DNA of 64,000 nucleotides. Source: Chloroflexota bacterium (GTDB taxonomy: Bacteria > Chloroflexota > Anaerolineae > Aggregatilineales > Ch27). Positions 42,992-51,789 of the stretch are shown piece by piece. Position numbers and translations under genes: made by a program. A model generated the notes under the pieces. That model was not told where the DNA came from. It did no database searches and was given only the letters and a program-made list of their open reading frames with translations. The stretch lies in NCBI GenBank assembly GCA_019873685.1, contig JAIOAT010000008.1:1-64000 (forward strand). The letters run 5' to 3'. Numbering within the stretch: position 1 is the stretch's first letter; each line of letters starts with the position of its first letter.

Positions 42992-43021
42992 TTGACAAGC
43001 GCCGCTGGCGGGCGCTACAAT
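42992..43021 (+). promoter_or_regulatory. Promoter of tRNA-Ala
   Basis: TTGACA at 42992-42997 and TACAAT at 43016-43021 are separated by 18 bases. They end 14 bases before the tRNA. Confidence 0.85.
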
Positions 43022-43035
43022 GCTTGCCACAGGAC

Positions 43036-43108
<73 letters not shown>

Positions 43109-43113
43109 CACAC

Positions 43114-43143
43114 AAAAGCGTGAGCCGCGCGCTCACGCTTTTT
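43114..43143 (+). terminator. Terminator of tRNA-Ala
   Basis: The perfect arms 43114-43125 and 43131-43142 (AAAAGCGTGAGC and its complement) enclose a 5-base loop and end in a five-T run. It begins 6 bases after the tRNA. Confidence 0.9.
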
Positions 43144-43209
43144 ACATCGTTCGCCCCGGTTGCGCACATCCTGATTCCACGGGTTCCGCCCCCGGCAGCG
43201 CCAATGACG

Positions 43210-43608
43210 CTACGGCCAGACCTCGTCGACGCGGTCGGCCCGGATCGTGATTCGCTCCTCAACCAGATCGCTGCGTCCCGAGTCGAAATCGGAGTACTGG
43301 ATCGCCAGGATGATGGCGTTGCGGTAGATCCAGCGGCGGGTTTCCACCCCCTCATCCAGGGCGATGATGGCCACGTCGCGGGCAGGGCGGCTGCCATCGC
43401 GGGAGGCGCGCGCCCAGGCATTGAAGGGCGTGGCGGGATCGTGCTGCACCATCTTGGTGATGGTGAGCGGCGGCAATTCGCCCTCCAACACAAAACTGGT
43501 CAGGCCCTGCACGGCAAAGATGCCGCTCACCACCTGACCATCCAGCGCTACCTGAAACTCGTGAGCCGAGAGACTGTCAACCGATTTGATGCCGATGGCT
43601 GGATTCAT
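43210..43608 (-). CDS. Small protein resembling phage/contractile tail-tube protein (gp19 fold)
   Basis: This 132-residue protein has the order of elements seen in T4 gp19-like tube proteins: FQVALDGQVVSGIFAVQGL, then PPLTITKMVQHDPATPFNAW, a segment RDVAIIALDEG, RRWIYRNAIILAI and a final strand EERITIRADRVDEVW. No signal or membrane segment is present. No other tail, sheath or baseplate gene is nearby, so it may be a lone derivative or another beta-barrel protein. AAAGGAG lies about 13 bases before the ATG. It is between tRNA-Ala and the second restriction-modification pair. Confidence 0.5.
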   Translation of the reverse strand: MNPAIGIKSVDSLSAHEFQVALDGQVVSGIFAVQGLTSFVLEGELPPLTITKMVQHDPATPFNAWARASRDGSRPARDVAIIALDEGVETRRWIYRNAIILAIQYSDFDSGRSDLVEERITIRADRVDEVWP

Positions 43609-43757
43609 AGCCCGAGCCAGACTCCTTTCTGCCGGGAAGACCGGTCAGTGGCTTCGTAGCACGCTCATGCCGGTGAGCGTACTCACCTGCCTCAGCACCT
43701 GCAGATAACAGTATACAGGGGGGCCGAAAATCCACGCAAACAGCCTTTGGACAATAC

Positions 43758-44510
43758 TTACATCTGAAAGTCAACCAGGTCGAAATTGCCACAACTGAAC
43801 TCGACCAGCTTATCCCAGTTGATCCGCCCGTTGTCACAGAATTGAGCCGAAAACCTCTCTGTAAACATATTGATGACCGCTGCCTTCTGGACTTCAAAAT
43901 CCTCGTTGTGCTGTTTGGCCCTGTAACCGAGTGGTTCAATAATGTCCGTATAGAGTGTTTTATTGCCGCTGATCAAGTACCAGAAGTTCTGCCCGACGAC
44001 TTTCATATAGTTCCGCAGGTAGGCTGTCCTTGTGTTTCCATAGCAAATACCAAGCACAGCCTGGATGTTGAGCATCTGATTGGACTGTTTGAGCCGCTTA
44101 ACGGCATCTTTGAAGTCTTCTTCCTGTTTTCGCTGTTGTGAACTGTTCCCCCAGTTTGGACCCGACTTGATAGACACGAGATAACGAGTCCGCAGGTGAT
44201 CAAACTCAAGGTCAATACCGGGAGCAGTCGATTTACGACCATCCAGCGTCCGGCTGGCAATAAAGAGCGCCAGTTCCTCCAGGAAGTCACCGAAGAGTTT
44301 TTCCTCTGAAGAAGAAAGATAAGCCTCCAGAACCGCCCGGATCAGATCGGCGGCGACGTTCAGATTCTTGGCTCTGAAGAGATAGGGATTCTTGCGCTTT
44401 AACAGGGCATCCAGCTTTAGCTGGCTGAGGGAACGTATCCTGTTCTGGTGAAAGAAGATGATGTTTTCATTCACAAAACGCTGGATTTCAGCTGATTCAA
44501 GACTCTTCAT
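43758..44510 (-). CDS. PmeII-family type II restriction endonuclease
   Basis: This 250-residue protein matches the PmeII family as I remember it: KRKNPYLFRAKNLNVAADLI, YLSSSEEKLFGDFLEELALFI and YLVSIKSGPNWGNSSQ. The PD-(D/E)xK core is seen as GID100-LEF and S-I-K115, with acidic residues E69/E70 in the helix before. The methyltransferase gene lies 12 bases upstream. The pair has lower GC than its neighbours. The recognition site cannot be predicted from sequence. Confidence 0.8.
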   Translation of the reverse strand: MKSLESAEIQRFVNENIIFFHQNRIRSLSQLKLDALLKRKNPYLFRAKNLNVAADLIRAVLEAYLSSSEEKLFGDFLEELALFIASRTLDGRKSTAPGIDLEFDHLRTRYLVSIKSGPNWGNSSQQRKQEEDFKDAVKRLKQSNQMLNIQAVLGICYGNTRTAYLRNYMKVVGQNFWYLISGNKTLYTDIIEPLGYRAKQHNEDFEVQKAAVINMFTERFSAQFCDNGRINWDKLVEFSCGNFDLVDFQM

Positions 44511-44522
44511 GCCCCCTAACCT

Positions 44523-45377
44523 TCAGAAAAGAGGAGTTGGAATAGCTGCCAGTTTTGCCCGGCTGAGTTCACAATACTCCTCATGAATATCAATGCCGAT
44601 GTAGTATCGGCCCAGTCTCTTGGCAACAACTGGCGTTGTCCCGGAGCCGACAAATGGGTCCAGGACAACGTCCCCTTCTACCGTAAAGAGCTTGATAAAC
44701 CACTCTGGCAACGCTTCAGGGAACACAGCGCTGTGATTGCGGTTAGAGGTTTCGGTAGCAATATGCAGGACGTTGGTTGGGTATGCCATTCTACGTCCTA
44801 CCCAGTTGGACACTTTCTTACCGAAACCACTTTCCACCCTTGATTCGTCGCGTACCTTGTCCACTTCGCTGAGTCTCCTGAGTCGTGTCTTGGCCCAGTC
44901 TCCCATCGGCACCATCACAGCTTCCTGATACATGTTGAACTTGTGCTGTTTGTTGAACTGCAGACAGCGTTCCCATGAATCACGGAAGCGATTGGGCCAT
45001 TTTCCAGGATAGCTATTCTTCTTGTGCCAGATGTACTCTTCAGTCCAGAGCCAACCCTGCTTGCGTAGTGCCAGAATCAACTCAATCACATAGGTGTGGC
45101 GCTCGCCATTGATGACTCGTTCCTTGATGTTCAGGATAAACGTACCGGTAGGCTTGAGAACGCGCAGAAATTCCGCCGCTTTGGGCAAAAACCATTCAAC
45201 ATAGTCATCGGGATGCACCCCTCCATATGTCCGCTTGCGGCTGTCCGCATAAGGAGGAGAGGTGATGATCAAATCGATGCTGTTATCCGGAAAGTACCGG
45301 AGTTCTTCTTCACAGTCGCCATGCAGAATTTGGTTAAGGGGAAGCTGTCGGTTTTCCATAGGCAAACCTGCATCCAT
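44523..45377 (-). CDS. Site-specific DNA methyltransferase (beta class, TSPPY)
   Basis: This 284-residue amino-methyltransferase has the catalytic motif TSPPYAD at residues 39-45 and the SAM-binding motif DPFVGSGTT at 240-248, with the recognition region between. That is the beta-class order. TSPPY favours N4-cytosine; N6-adenine is possible. It should protect the sites cut by the PmeII-like nuclease. Two starts are possible, ATG 45377 or ATG 45359 (MENRQLPLNQILHGDC); neither has a strong ribosome site. Confidence 0.87.
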   Translation of the reverse strand: MDAGLPMENRQLPLNQILHGDCEEELRYFPDNSIDLIITSPPYADSRKRTYGGVHPDDYVEWFLPKAAEFLRVLKPTGTFILNIKERVINGERHTYVIELILALRKQGWLWTEEYIWHKKNSYPGKWPNRFRDSWERCLQFNKQHKFNMYQEAVMVPMGDWAKTRLRRLSEVDKVRDESRVESGFGKKVSNWVGRRMAYPTNVLHIATETSNRNHSAVFPEALPEWFIKLFTVEGDVVLDPFVGSGTTPVVAKRLGRYYIGIDIHEEYCELSRAKLAAIPTPLF

Positions 45378-45484
45378 CTGGCCCGCACAAATATTCTAAC
45401 ATCTAATCCGACTCGCGAAAACACCTCAGATTGGCGCCAACCAGCATGACTACCCTGCTACCGGAAGCATAGTCGGTACATGAG

Positions 45485-46333
45485 CTACGACACCAGTAGC
45501 CCCTCCTTCGCCAGGAAGTCCAGCATAGCCTCCTGCCAGGGGCGCAGGGTGATGCCCAGCAGAGCAGCAGCGCTATTCTCCAGGGCGCTGAACTCCGGCG
45601 GGCGGGAAGGACGCGGGTACTGGGCCAGGACGATCGGTTCGATCGGCACACCCGTGTAGCCAGCGTGATCCAGGATGAAGCGGGCCAGCCCCCAGCGGGA
45701 GACATAGCCAGCGTTGACCAGATGGTACGTGCCATAATGCCCGCTGACTAGCAGGCGGACAATCGCCTCCGCTAGGTCGTCGTTGTACGTCGGAGCGGCG
45801 ATCTCGTTGATCACCACGCGCAGCACCTCCCCTTGCTGCGCCCGGTTGAGGATGGCGTGAACGAAATTATGGCCGCCATGGGCGATCAACCAGGAAGTGC
45901 GCACAATGTAGTGTTGCGGGACCAGCTCGCGCACGATCTGCTCGGCCACCCATTTGCTGTAGCCATACGGGTTGATCGGGTTGGCGGCGTCGTATTCGCG
46001 GTAAGGGACGCGAGACTGGCCGTCAAAGACCTCGTTGGTGCTCACGAATAGCAGCGCCGCGCCCAGACGCTGACAGGCCAGGGCGACGTGCTTGGTGCCG
46101 TAAGCGTTCACACGCAGGGCGTGGCCCGGATCGCGGGCGCAGCCGTCCACATCCGTCCAGGCAGCGCAATGAATGATCGTTTCAGGGGCCTGCTCGACCA
46201 GCGTGCTCACACTCGCCGGATCGGCCAGGTCAAGCTCCGGCAGGTCGACACCCAGGATGGTGTGGTGTGGGGCGAGCAGAGCAGCCAGCCGTCCGCCCAG
46301 TCGACCTTTGACGCCGGTGATCATGATGCGCAT
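45485..46333 (-). CDS. RmlD-like dTDP-4-dehydrorhamnose reductase family protein
   Basis: This 282-residue SDR has MRIMITGVKGRLGGRLAALL as nucleotide-binding motif, AAWTDVDGCARDPGHALRVNAYGT and FVSTNEVFDG, all typical of RmlD, and the catalytic YGYSKWVAEQ. RmlD makes dTDP-L-rhamnose for cell-surface glycans. No rmlABC genes are in the window, so the sugar is uncertain. GGGAGGGG lies 6 bases before ATG 46333; a longer start at 46366 is rejected. Confidence 0.87.
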   Translation of the reverse strand: MRIMITGVKGRLGGRLAALLAPHHTILGVDLPELDLADPASVSTLVEQAPETIIHCAAWTDVDGCARDPGHALRVNAYGTKHVALACQRLGAALLFVSTNEVFDGQSRVPYREYDAANPINPYGYSKWVAEQIVRELVPQHYIVRTSWLIAHGGHNFVHAILNRAQQGEVLRVVINEIAAPTYNDDLAEAIVRLLVSGHYGTYHLVNAGYVSRWGLARFILDHAGYTGVPIEPIVLAQYPRPSRPPEFSALENSAAALLGITLRPWQEAMLDFLAKEGLLVS

Positions 46334-46507
46334 GGGCAACCCCTCCCTGATGCGTGCCAGCCACAACCGCCGGAAGTATACCCGATTTCAGGCCGCGGAG
46401 CGGCTGAGTACGTCGTTGTGCGGGTGTGGCATTGCTACCTGAGGCGAGAAGCCGATGTTCACACCCGGGCGGTATACCCCGATGATTCCGTGGCACTGGA
46501 TCCTCTA

Positions 46508-46626
46508 TCACCTTCCTGAACAAACACGAGATTCGTGAATTGAAAATAAAGTCTATCACGGATATATTGACAGTAATCAATTATAGCTTTACGATGACAA
46601 TACTGATCCTGTGTTCAGGAAGGTGA
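46508..46626. repeat. 15-bp perfect inverted repeat, arms 46508-46522 and 46612-46626
   Basis: TGTTCAGGAAGGTGA at 46612-46626 is the exact reverse complement of 46508-46522. The right arm contains the ribosome-binding site of the gene at 46630. The 89 bases between are AT-rich and hold a promoter. The arms could be ends of a tiny element, an operator pair, or a sequestering stem if transcription starts upstream. Confidence 0.6.
46567..46595 (+). promoter_or_regulatory. Promoter of the small secreted protein gene
   Basis: TTGACA at 46567-46572 and TACGAT at 46590-46595 are spaced 17 bases apart. Transcription would start near 46602, leaving a short leader of about 28 bases. Confidence 0.6.
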
Positions 46627-46629
46627 ACC

Positions 46630-47061
46630 ATGAATCGCCTCAGAATTGCTTTACCGATACTCGTCCTCCTGGTTGGGCTGATCACCGTTAGCCTGCCTGT
46701 TGCCAAGGCTATACCCTGGGAACCAATCACCATCAAAGTCTGCTGGACCAGCAATCCGCTGATCTCACAGTATGCTCTGGTTGACCTGACCAACGGCACC
46801 AGTGTTACTGCCAGCCAGCTAACCGGCGGCGTGTTGCTGGTCGCGCAATACGACGGCTATGTTGAATACGGGTACTGGACCAGCCGGGAAGGTTACTTTG
46901 TCCTTGGCTGGGGCTGGGAGTATGAAGGACAGCAATTCTATTCCGCCAATGAACAGGGCCTCCTCACTACAGAGCAGCTGACCGAAGTCATGACTGTGTT
47001 TGGACCAATGTTGCAGACCAACTGCATTGAACAGGTAAGGACCAGACCTGGGCCAGCTTGA
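46630..47061 (+). CDS. Small secreted protein of unknown function
   Basis: This 143-residue protein has a clear signal peptide (LPILVLLVGLITVSLPVAKA). The mature part is rich in aromatic residues and Gly (YDGYVEYGYWTSREGYF, LGWGWEYEGQQFYS) with two Cys that could form a disulfide. AGGAAGGTG precedes the ATG. I recognise no family. A strong terminator follows at 47218-47262. Confidence 0.7.
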   Translation: MNRLRIALPILVLLVGLITVSLPVAKAIPWEPITIKVCWTSNPLISQYALVDLTNGTSVTASQLTGGVLLVAQYDGYVEYGYWTSREGYFVLGWGWEYEGQQFYSANEQGLLTTEQLTEVMTVFGPMLQTNCIEQVRTRPGPA

Positions 47062-47217
47062 AAATAGGTCGGCGTTCCAATGGCTGGGGAATTCCCCTCC
47101 AGCGAGGTTGGGGCGCTCCACCAAACGGGATACACGCACACAGAGCGAGACGGACGATGGGAAGCTGGCAAGCTCTGATAGCACCCTAAGCGGAGCCTCC
47201 GATTCAGAATAGGTAGC

Positions 47218-47262
47218 AAAAAAGCCGGACCGCAGCCTGTATAGACTGCGGCCCGGCTTTTT
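47218..47262. terminator. Strong bidirectional-looking terminator
   Basis: AAAAAGCCGG...CCGCAG pairs with CTGCGG...CCGGCTTTTT with one mismatch (47229/47252) and a 10-base loop. It has T-runs on both strands and ends the small secreted protein gene. Confidence 0.88.
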
Positions 47263-47285
47263 ACCAAAATTTACCATCCTGGCAC

Positions 47286-47314
47286 TTGACTGACTGTAAC
47301 AGACAAGATATGAT
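47286..47314 (+). promoter_or_regulatory. Promoter of the multicopper oxidase gene
   Basis: TTGACT at 47286-47291 and TATGAT at 47309-47314 have a 17-base spacer. The expected start near 47321 leaves a leader of about 233 bases. Confidence 0.65.
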
Positions 47315-47553
47315 TTTAATTGTCTATTTTATCAAAATAATTTAGGAAAATAGAATTCTGGCCTCACGCGCTGCTGGCGTCTGCCATCCCAACCTCTTCG
47401 CCGCCCGCAGACGATCGCCGACCCAGACAACTGTATAGCTGCTCCGTGACCCGATGCCATTGATCGGGGCGCCCGCGCCGGCCTTACCAGCCTGGCAGGG
47501 ACGTCACAGGCCCTCATACTGACCTGTTTTTGACCGAGTCATCAGGAGATATC

Positions 47554-49791
47554 ATGCTAACCCGGAGAGACTTTATCAAGCTCAGCGCAGCAGCCGGCGC
47601 AGCGCTCATGTTGCCCTGGCAGGAAGCTCTGGAGGTGCTGGCCCAGATGCCCGCCCTGCTTAACCCGGCCACCCAGCCGCAGTTCGTCAACCCCATGCCG
47701 GTGATCAAGACCGCCGGACTGCGCGTCGACGCTACTGCCGGCGGGACATACACCGTGCGCATGGCCCCGACCGCGCAATCGCTCGGTCTGGTCAACCCGC
47801 TAAACGGTACGCCGCTGATCACGCCGGTCTGGGGTTATGGCGTGGACGGCCACACACCGGTGACCTACCCCGGCGCGACCTTCATCGCTCGGAAAGACAT
47901 ACCTCTCAATATCCAGTGGATCAACGATCTGGCCGTCCAGCACCACCTGCTGCCGGTAGACAGCACCCTGCACTGGGCGCTGGGACACCTGGGGCACCAC
48001 AACCACGGCATGATGGTCGACTTCAGCATGTTCGGCGGCGTGCCAGTTGTCCCCCACCTGCACGGCGGCCATACTGAATCGGATAGCGACGGCCTGCCCG
48101 AATACTGGTGGACGCCCGGCTATCACGCTGATCCGGCCAACCACCTGTTCAAAGGCCCGCGCTTTGTCAAGAGCCTGTATCGCTACGATAACGATCAGGA
48201 GGGCGGCACGCTGTGGTACCACGACCACGCCCTGGGCATCACTCGCCTGAACGTGTACGCCGGGCTGGCCGGGTTCTACTTCCTGCGGGATGCCAATGAA
48301 CTGGCCCTGATCGCCGCTAACCGGATTCCCTCCGGCGACTACGAGATCGAGATTGTGATCCAGGATCGCATGTTTGCCGCCGACGGCTCGCTGTTCTACC
48401 CCGCCGACCCGGCCATGGCGATCGCCATGGGTGCGATCAACCCGCCTGATCCGACCGCCCTGCCGGAGTTCTTTGGCAATTTCATCCTGGTCAACGGCAA
48501 GGCCTGGCCGGTGCTGAACGTGGAGCCAACCAAGTACCGCTTCCGCCTGCTCAACGGCTCGGACTCGCGCTTCTACAACCTGTGGATCAACACCGGCGCG
48601 ACCGACGCCCTCAACGGCCCTCAGTTCATCCAGATCGGTTCGGACGATGGCTTCCTCAATGCGCCCGCGCCGCTGAATCAACTGACCCTCGGCCCCGGCG
48701 AGCGCGCCGATGTGGTGGTCGACTTCGCTGGCTGGCAGGGGCAGACGTTGATCGTACGCAACAACGCCCGCGTGCCATTCCCCAGGGGGGCGACGGTCAA
48801 TCCCCGGCTCGATGGCCGGATCATGGCCTTCCGCGTGGGGCAGACCACCAGCGCCGCCCCGATCACACTACCGGCGACGCTGCGCTCCACCCCCTACACC
48901 ATTCAGGAACCGCCCATTCGGACGCGCCGGCTGGTGCTCTTTGAGGCGATGGACAAGTTCGGGCGGCTCCAGCCGCTGCTGGGGATCATCGATCCGGCGT
49001 CACCCTTTGATGGCACACTGCTATGGGACGAGGCTGTCACCGAAGTGCCCAACCTGGGGGATGTCGAAATCTGGGAGATCTTCAACGCCACGGTGGACGC
49101 CCATCCGATCCACCTGCATCTGGTGACTTTCGAGGTGCTCAACCGCCAGAAGTACACGGCGACGATCCTGCCCAAGAGCAACATTGACCCGCTGCATCCG
49201 AACGATCCGCCAACCCTGGGCGGCAGGCTAACCAACATCCAGCTCAAAGGCCGGCCTACCCTTGCCGCGGCCAATGAGCGCGGACCCAAAGACACCGCCC
49301 AGATGTTCCCCGGCGAGGTGACACGGATCAAGGTCAGGTTCGACCGGCCAGGGCGCTATGTCTGGCACTGCCACATCCTCTCCCATGAGGATCACGAGAT
49401 GATGCGCCCGTACTATGTGGGCATCCATCCGGCTTCGTTCTACCCGCAATCTGCCGCCTACTGGGCCGAGCACAGGCTCGCCGGAGTGAGTGGCTTCGAC
49501 TTCCACTGGTTGCAGCTTGGCCGACTGGGCAGCGAAGAGGTCTTCCTGCACGGGCTGACTTACGGCGCGATCATGGCGCCCGGCGGCAACGAGTGGCACA
49601 CTCTGGCCCGCCAGGTCATCGCCGCGCGGCTGAACATCCTGGCCGGGGTCACGCCTCCGGCGACGATCCAGACTGTGTTACAGTCGGCTACAGCCCAGAT
49701 CACAGCCAAGGCTCCGAATAGCCTCAGCGACGCTGACAAGGCCGCTTTCCTGGCCTTCGCCAGCACATTGGCAGGCTTCAACGGCGCTTAG
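47554..49791 (+). CDS. Multicopper oxidase with Tat signal
   Basis: This 745-residue protein begins with a twin-arginine signal (MLTRRDFIKLSAAAGAALML). Copper ligands of a three-cupredoxin oxidase are visible: HLHGGHTES, WYHDHALGITRLNVYAG, HPIHLHLVTF and the C-terminal WHCHILSHEDHEMM with the type-1 Cys and Met. An extra C-terminal region of about 120 residues lies beyond the copper domain. Such CotA/bilirubin-oxidase-like proteins oxidise phenols, metals or pigments and reduce oxygen to water outside the membrane. AGGAG lies 5 bases before ATG 47554. An 8-codon longer start is possible but unlikely. Confidence 0.92.
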   Translation: MLTRRDFIKLSAAAGAALMLPWQEALEVLAQMPALLNPATQPQFVNPMPVIKTAGLRVDATAGGTYTVRMAPTAQSLGLVNPLNGTPLITPVWGYGVDGHTPVTYPGATFIARKDIPLNIQWINDLAVQHHLLPVDSTLHWALGHLGHHNHGMMVDFSMFGGVPVVPHLHGGHTESDSDGLPEYWWTPGYHADPANHLFKGPRFVKSLYRYDNDQEGGTLWYHDHALGITRLNVYAGLAGFYFLRDANELALIAANRIPSGDYEIEIVIQDRMFAADGSLFYPADPAMAIAMGAINPPDPTALPEFFGNFILVNGKAWPVLNVEPTKYRFRLLNGSDSRFYNLWINTGATDALNGPQFIQIGSDDGFLNAPAPLNQLTLGPGERADVVVDFAGWQGQTLIVRNNARVPFPRGATVNPRLDGRIMAFRVGQTTSAAPITLPATLRSTPYTIQEPPIRTRRLVLFEAMDKFGRLQPLLGIIDPASPFDGTLLWDEAVTEVPNLGDVEIWEIFNATVDAHPIHLHLVTFEVLNRQKYTATILPKSNIDPLHPNDPPTLGGRLTNIQLKGRPTLAAANERGPKDTAQMFPGEVTRIKVRFDRPGRYVWHCHILSHEDHEMMRPYYVGIHPASFYPQSAAYWAEHRLAGVSGFDFHWLQLGRLGSEEVFLHGLTYGAIMAPGGNEWHTLARQVIAARLNILAGVTPPATIQTVLQSATAQITAKAPNSLSDADKAAFLAFASTLAGFNGA

Positions 49792-49820
49792 GCAGGGCTT
49801 TTTCAGTTGAAGTAACAATA

Positions 49821-49851
49821 CGGCAGCCGGGGGGTTCGCGCCCGGCTGCCG
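49821..49851. terminator. Bidirectional terminator between convergent genes
   Basis: The perfect 11-bp arms 49821-49831 and 49841-49851 enclose a 9-base loop. The plus strand continues TTCTTGATT. It lies between the oxidase and the leftward glycosyltransferase. Confidence 0.8.
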
Positions 49852-49859
49852 TTCTTGAT

Positions 49860-50966
49860 TCAGGCCAGCATCTCCCGGTAGACGGCCACCGTCTGCGCCG
49901 CAACCTGCTCCTGGGTGAAGCGGGCCAGCACGCGCTCCCGCCCCTTGCGGGCCAGTTCGCGGCGCAGGGCATCGTGATCGATCAGGTGACGCAGCGCCTC
50001 CGCCAGCGCCGGGACATCGCCCTCCGGCACGATCAGCCCGGCGTCGTCGATCACCTCCGGGATCGCCCCGCTGTCGGAGCCAACCGGCACCACGCCGCAG
50101 GCCATAGCCTCCACCAGCACCCGGCCAAACTGCTCCTTCCAGTTAGGGCGGGTCAGGGAGGGCAGCGCCAGCACATCCAGCTGGCGGTAAAAGGCGGGCA
50201 TCTCCGCGCTGGGCAGCGGCCCGGTGAAGGTGACGCGCTCCCGCAGGCCCAGCGTAGCCGCCAGCCGTTCCAGCGCGGGGCGCTCCGGCCCACCGCCGAC
50301 AATATCCAGCCGCCAGTTGGCGATGCCGTTACTGAGCAACCTGGCCAGCGCCTGCAGCAGCACATCGACGCCCTTCTCCGGGACGAGCCGCCCGACAAAA
50401 CCGAGCGCGCGCGTCCGCCCGGTGAAGGGTTTTTCCAGCGGATGGAACAGCGCCGGGTCGACGCCGAACTGGGGGATGACCGCCAGGGGGCCGCGGTAGC
50501 CTTTCTGCCGCCAGACTTCGGCGGCGCTGGCCGTGCCCGCGATGGCATAGTCGACCCGGCGTAGTGTCCACGCCTCCCCCAGCGCGAAGGGTAACGGATA
50601 GCGGCGGGGCAGGTTCTGCCAGCTAAAGAACAGGCTGCGCGCCCCGGCCCGCCGGGCCAGCCATAACGCCTGCCAGGTGGCGACGTTGTACGGCTCCTCA
50701 TCGATGTGGACGATATCCGGCGCAGGATCGAACCAGCGGCCCAGGCCGGGATAGTAGTGCACGTGGAAGTGGCCGTTGAAGCGAATGGGGTTGACAACCA
50801 GCCGGTAGCCGCTTGTATAGCTGCGTTCCAGCGGGGTCTCGCCGCGCTCGTCCCGCCAGGCAGGGGGGACTACCACCGTCAGGTCCACCCCCAGCCGGGC
50901 GATCTCCTCCAGCTTGCGCTGGTAAACGCCGACGATGCAGGCTTTTGAGAGCATCAGGACGCGCAT
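49860..50966 (-). CDS. Glycosyltransferase family 4
   Basis: This 368-residue GT-B enzyme starts MRVLMLSKACIVGVYQRKLEEIA. It has LGFVGRLVPEKGVDVLLQAL at the start of the second domain and PNWKEQFGRVLVEAMACGVVPVG with the E-x7-E motif. AAGGAG lies before ATG 50966; the 26-codon upstream extension is unlikely. It should act on a cell-surface glycan in the cytoplasm. No further glycan gene is adjacent. Confidence 0.88.
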   Translation of the reverse strand: MRVLMLSKACIVGVYQRKLEEIARLGVDLTVVVPPAWRDERGETPLERSYTSGYRLVVNPIRFNGHFHVHYYPGLGRWFDPAPDIVHIDEEPYNVATWQALWLARRAGARSLFFSWQNLPRRYPLPFALGEAWTLRRVDYAIAGTASAAEVWRQKGYRGPLAVIPQFGVDPALFHPLEKPFTGRTRALGFVGRLVPEKGVDVLLQALARLLSNGIANWRLDIVGGGPERPALERLAATLGLRERVTFTGPLPSAEMPAFYRQLDVLALPSLTRPNWKEQFGRVLVEAMACGVVPVGSDSGAIPEVIDDAGLIVPEGDVPALAEALRHLIDHDALRRELARKGRERVLARFTQEQVAAQTVAVYREMLA

Positions 50967-51075
50967 GCGGTCTCCTTGCCGCCGCCCGGCGCCAGCTCCG
51001 GGCGGAGCCGGGGAGGGAGTGCAACAGGCACTGCTGGGCCGCAAGTATACCGCAGGCAGCGCCCCGATGAATCAA

Positions 51076-51105
51076 CAGCCCTCCGACCCGGGGGCCGGAG
51101 GGCTG
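51076..51105 (-). terminator. Hairpin after hsp20
   Basis: The perfect 10-bp arms 51076-51085 and 51096-51105 have a 10-base loop. The minus strand continues TTGATTC. It lies 39 bases past the Hsp20 stop. Confidence 0.65.
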
Positions 51106-51143
51106 GACAGTGCGTGAGGGATACACGCCGTTGGAACCGAACC

Positions 51144-51584
51144 TTATGCGTTCTTCTTGTTCACCGGGATGGTCACCGGACGGGCTTCCGGCGCCTTGGG
51201 CAGGGTGAGGGTCAGGATGCCATTGTCAAAGGTGGCCTCGATGCCCTCCACCACCACCGGCACATTCAACCGCAGGACACGGCGGAACTGGCCCTGGGCG
51301 GCGCGTTCGCGGATCAGGTAGCGGACGTTTTCCACGTTGTGATTGAACTCGCCCGAAATGGTCAGCACATCATCTTCCAGGTTGATGTTGATCGCCTCAG
51401 GATTCACGCCGGGCACAGAGGCCAGGATCACGACCGCGTCGTCGGTCTCATAGGCATCCACAGCCAGGCGGTAGGTTGCGCCGTCGCCATTCTCGCTGCG
51501 CGGGAACTCCCGCAGCATCTCGTTGGCCATCTCGTTGAACAGTTCCATCGTGCGCCAGGGATTACGACGAACCATCAGAGCCAT
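51144..51584 (-). CDS. Hsp20/alpha-crystallin small heat-shock protein
   Basis: This 146-residue protein has the alpha-crystallin domain: YRLAVDAYETDDAVVILASVPG, INLEDDVLTISGE, and the conserved end ATFDNGILTLTLPKAPEARP. It forms oligomers that hold unfolding proteins in a refoldable state. ATG 51584 has GAGGAGG 8 bases upstream. It is a single-gene unit ended by a hairpin. I saw no CIRCE element in the 205 bases upstream, so its heat control is unknown. Confidence 0.93.
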   Translation of the reverse strand: MALMVRRNPWRTMELFNEMANEMLREFPRSENGDGATYRLAVDAYETDDAVVILASVPGVNPEAININLEDDVLTISGEFNHNVENVRYLIRERAAQGQFRRVLRLNVPVVVEGIEATFDNGILTLTLPKAPEARPVTIPVNKKNA

Positions 51585-51789
51585 AGCATTTTCCTCCTCA
51601 TCAATCCGGGCAGCCAACCGCCATGAGCGTGACTGCGCGGTTCTTTTGTTCCGTTTACTGCCCGGAACTATAGCGGCTCTGTATCAGAGGCGCGTAGGCG
51701 GCGCATAAATGTTTCATAGGAAGCCTGTTGGAGTTGTGTAAAATCCGGCCCGGCAGCGCCGATCCTTGGCCCGATGACCCGGCTGCCTG

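Larger units (their letters stand above)
47062..47553. other. Intergenic region with terminator and oxidase promoter
   Basis: This 492-base gap contains the terminator at 47218-47262 and the promoter at 47286-47314. About 230 bases of leader to the multicopper oxidase follow, AT-rich at first (to 47350) then GC-rich. No coding frame here has support. Confidence 0.5.
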
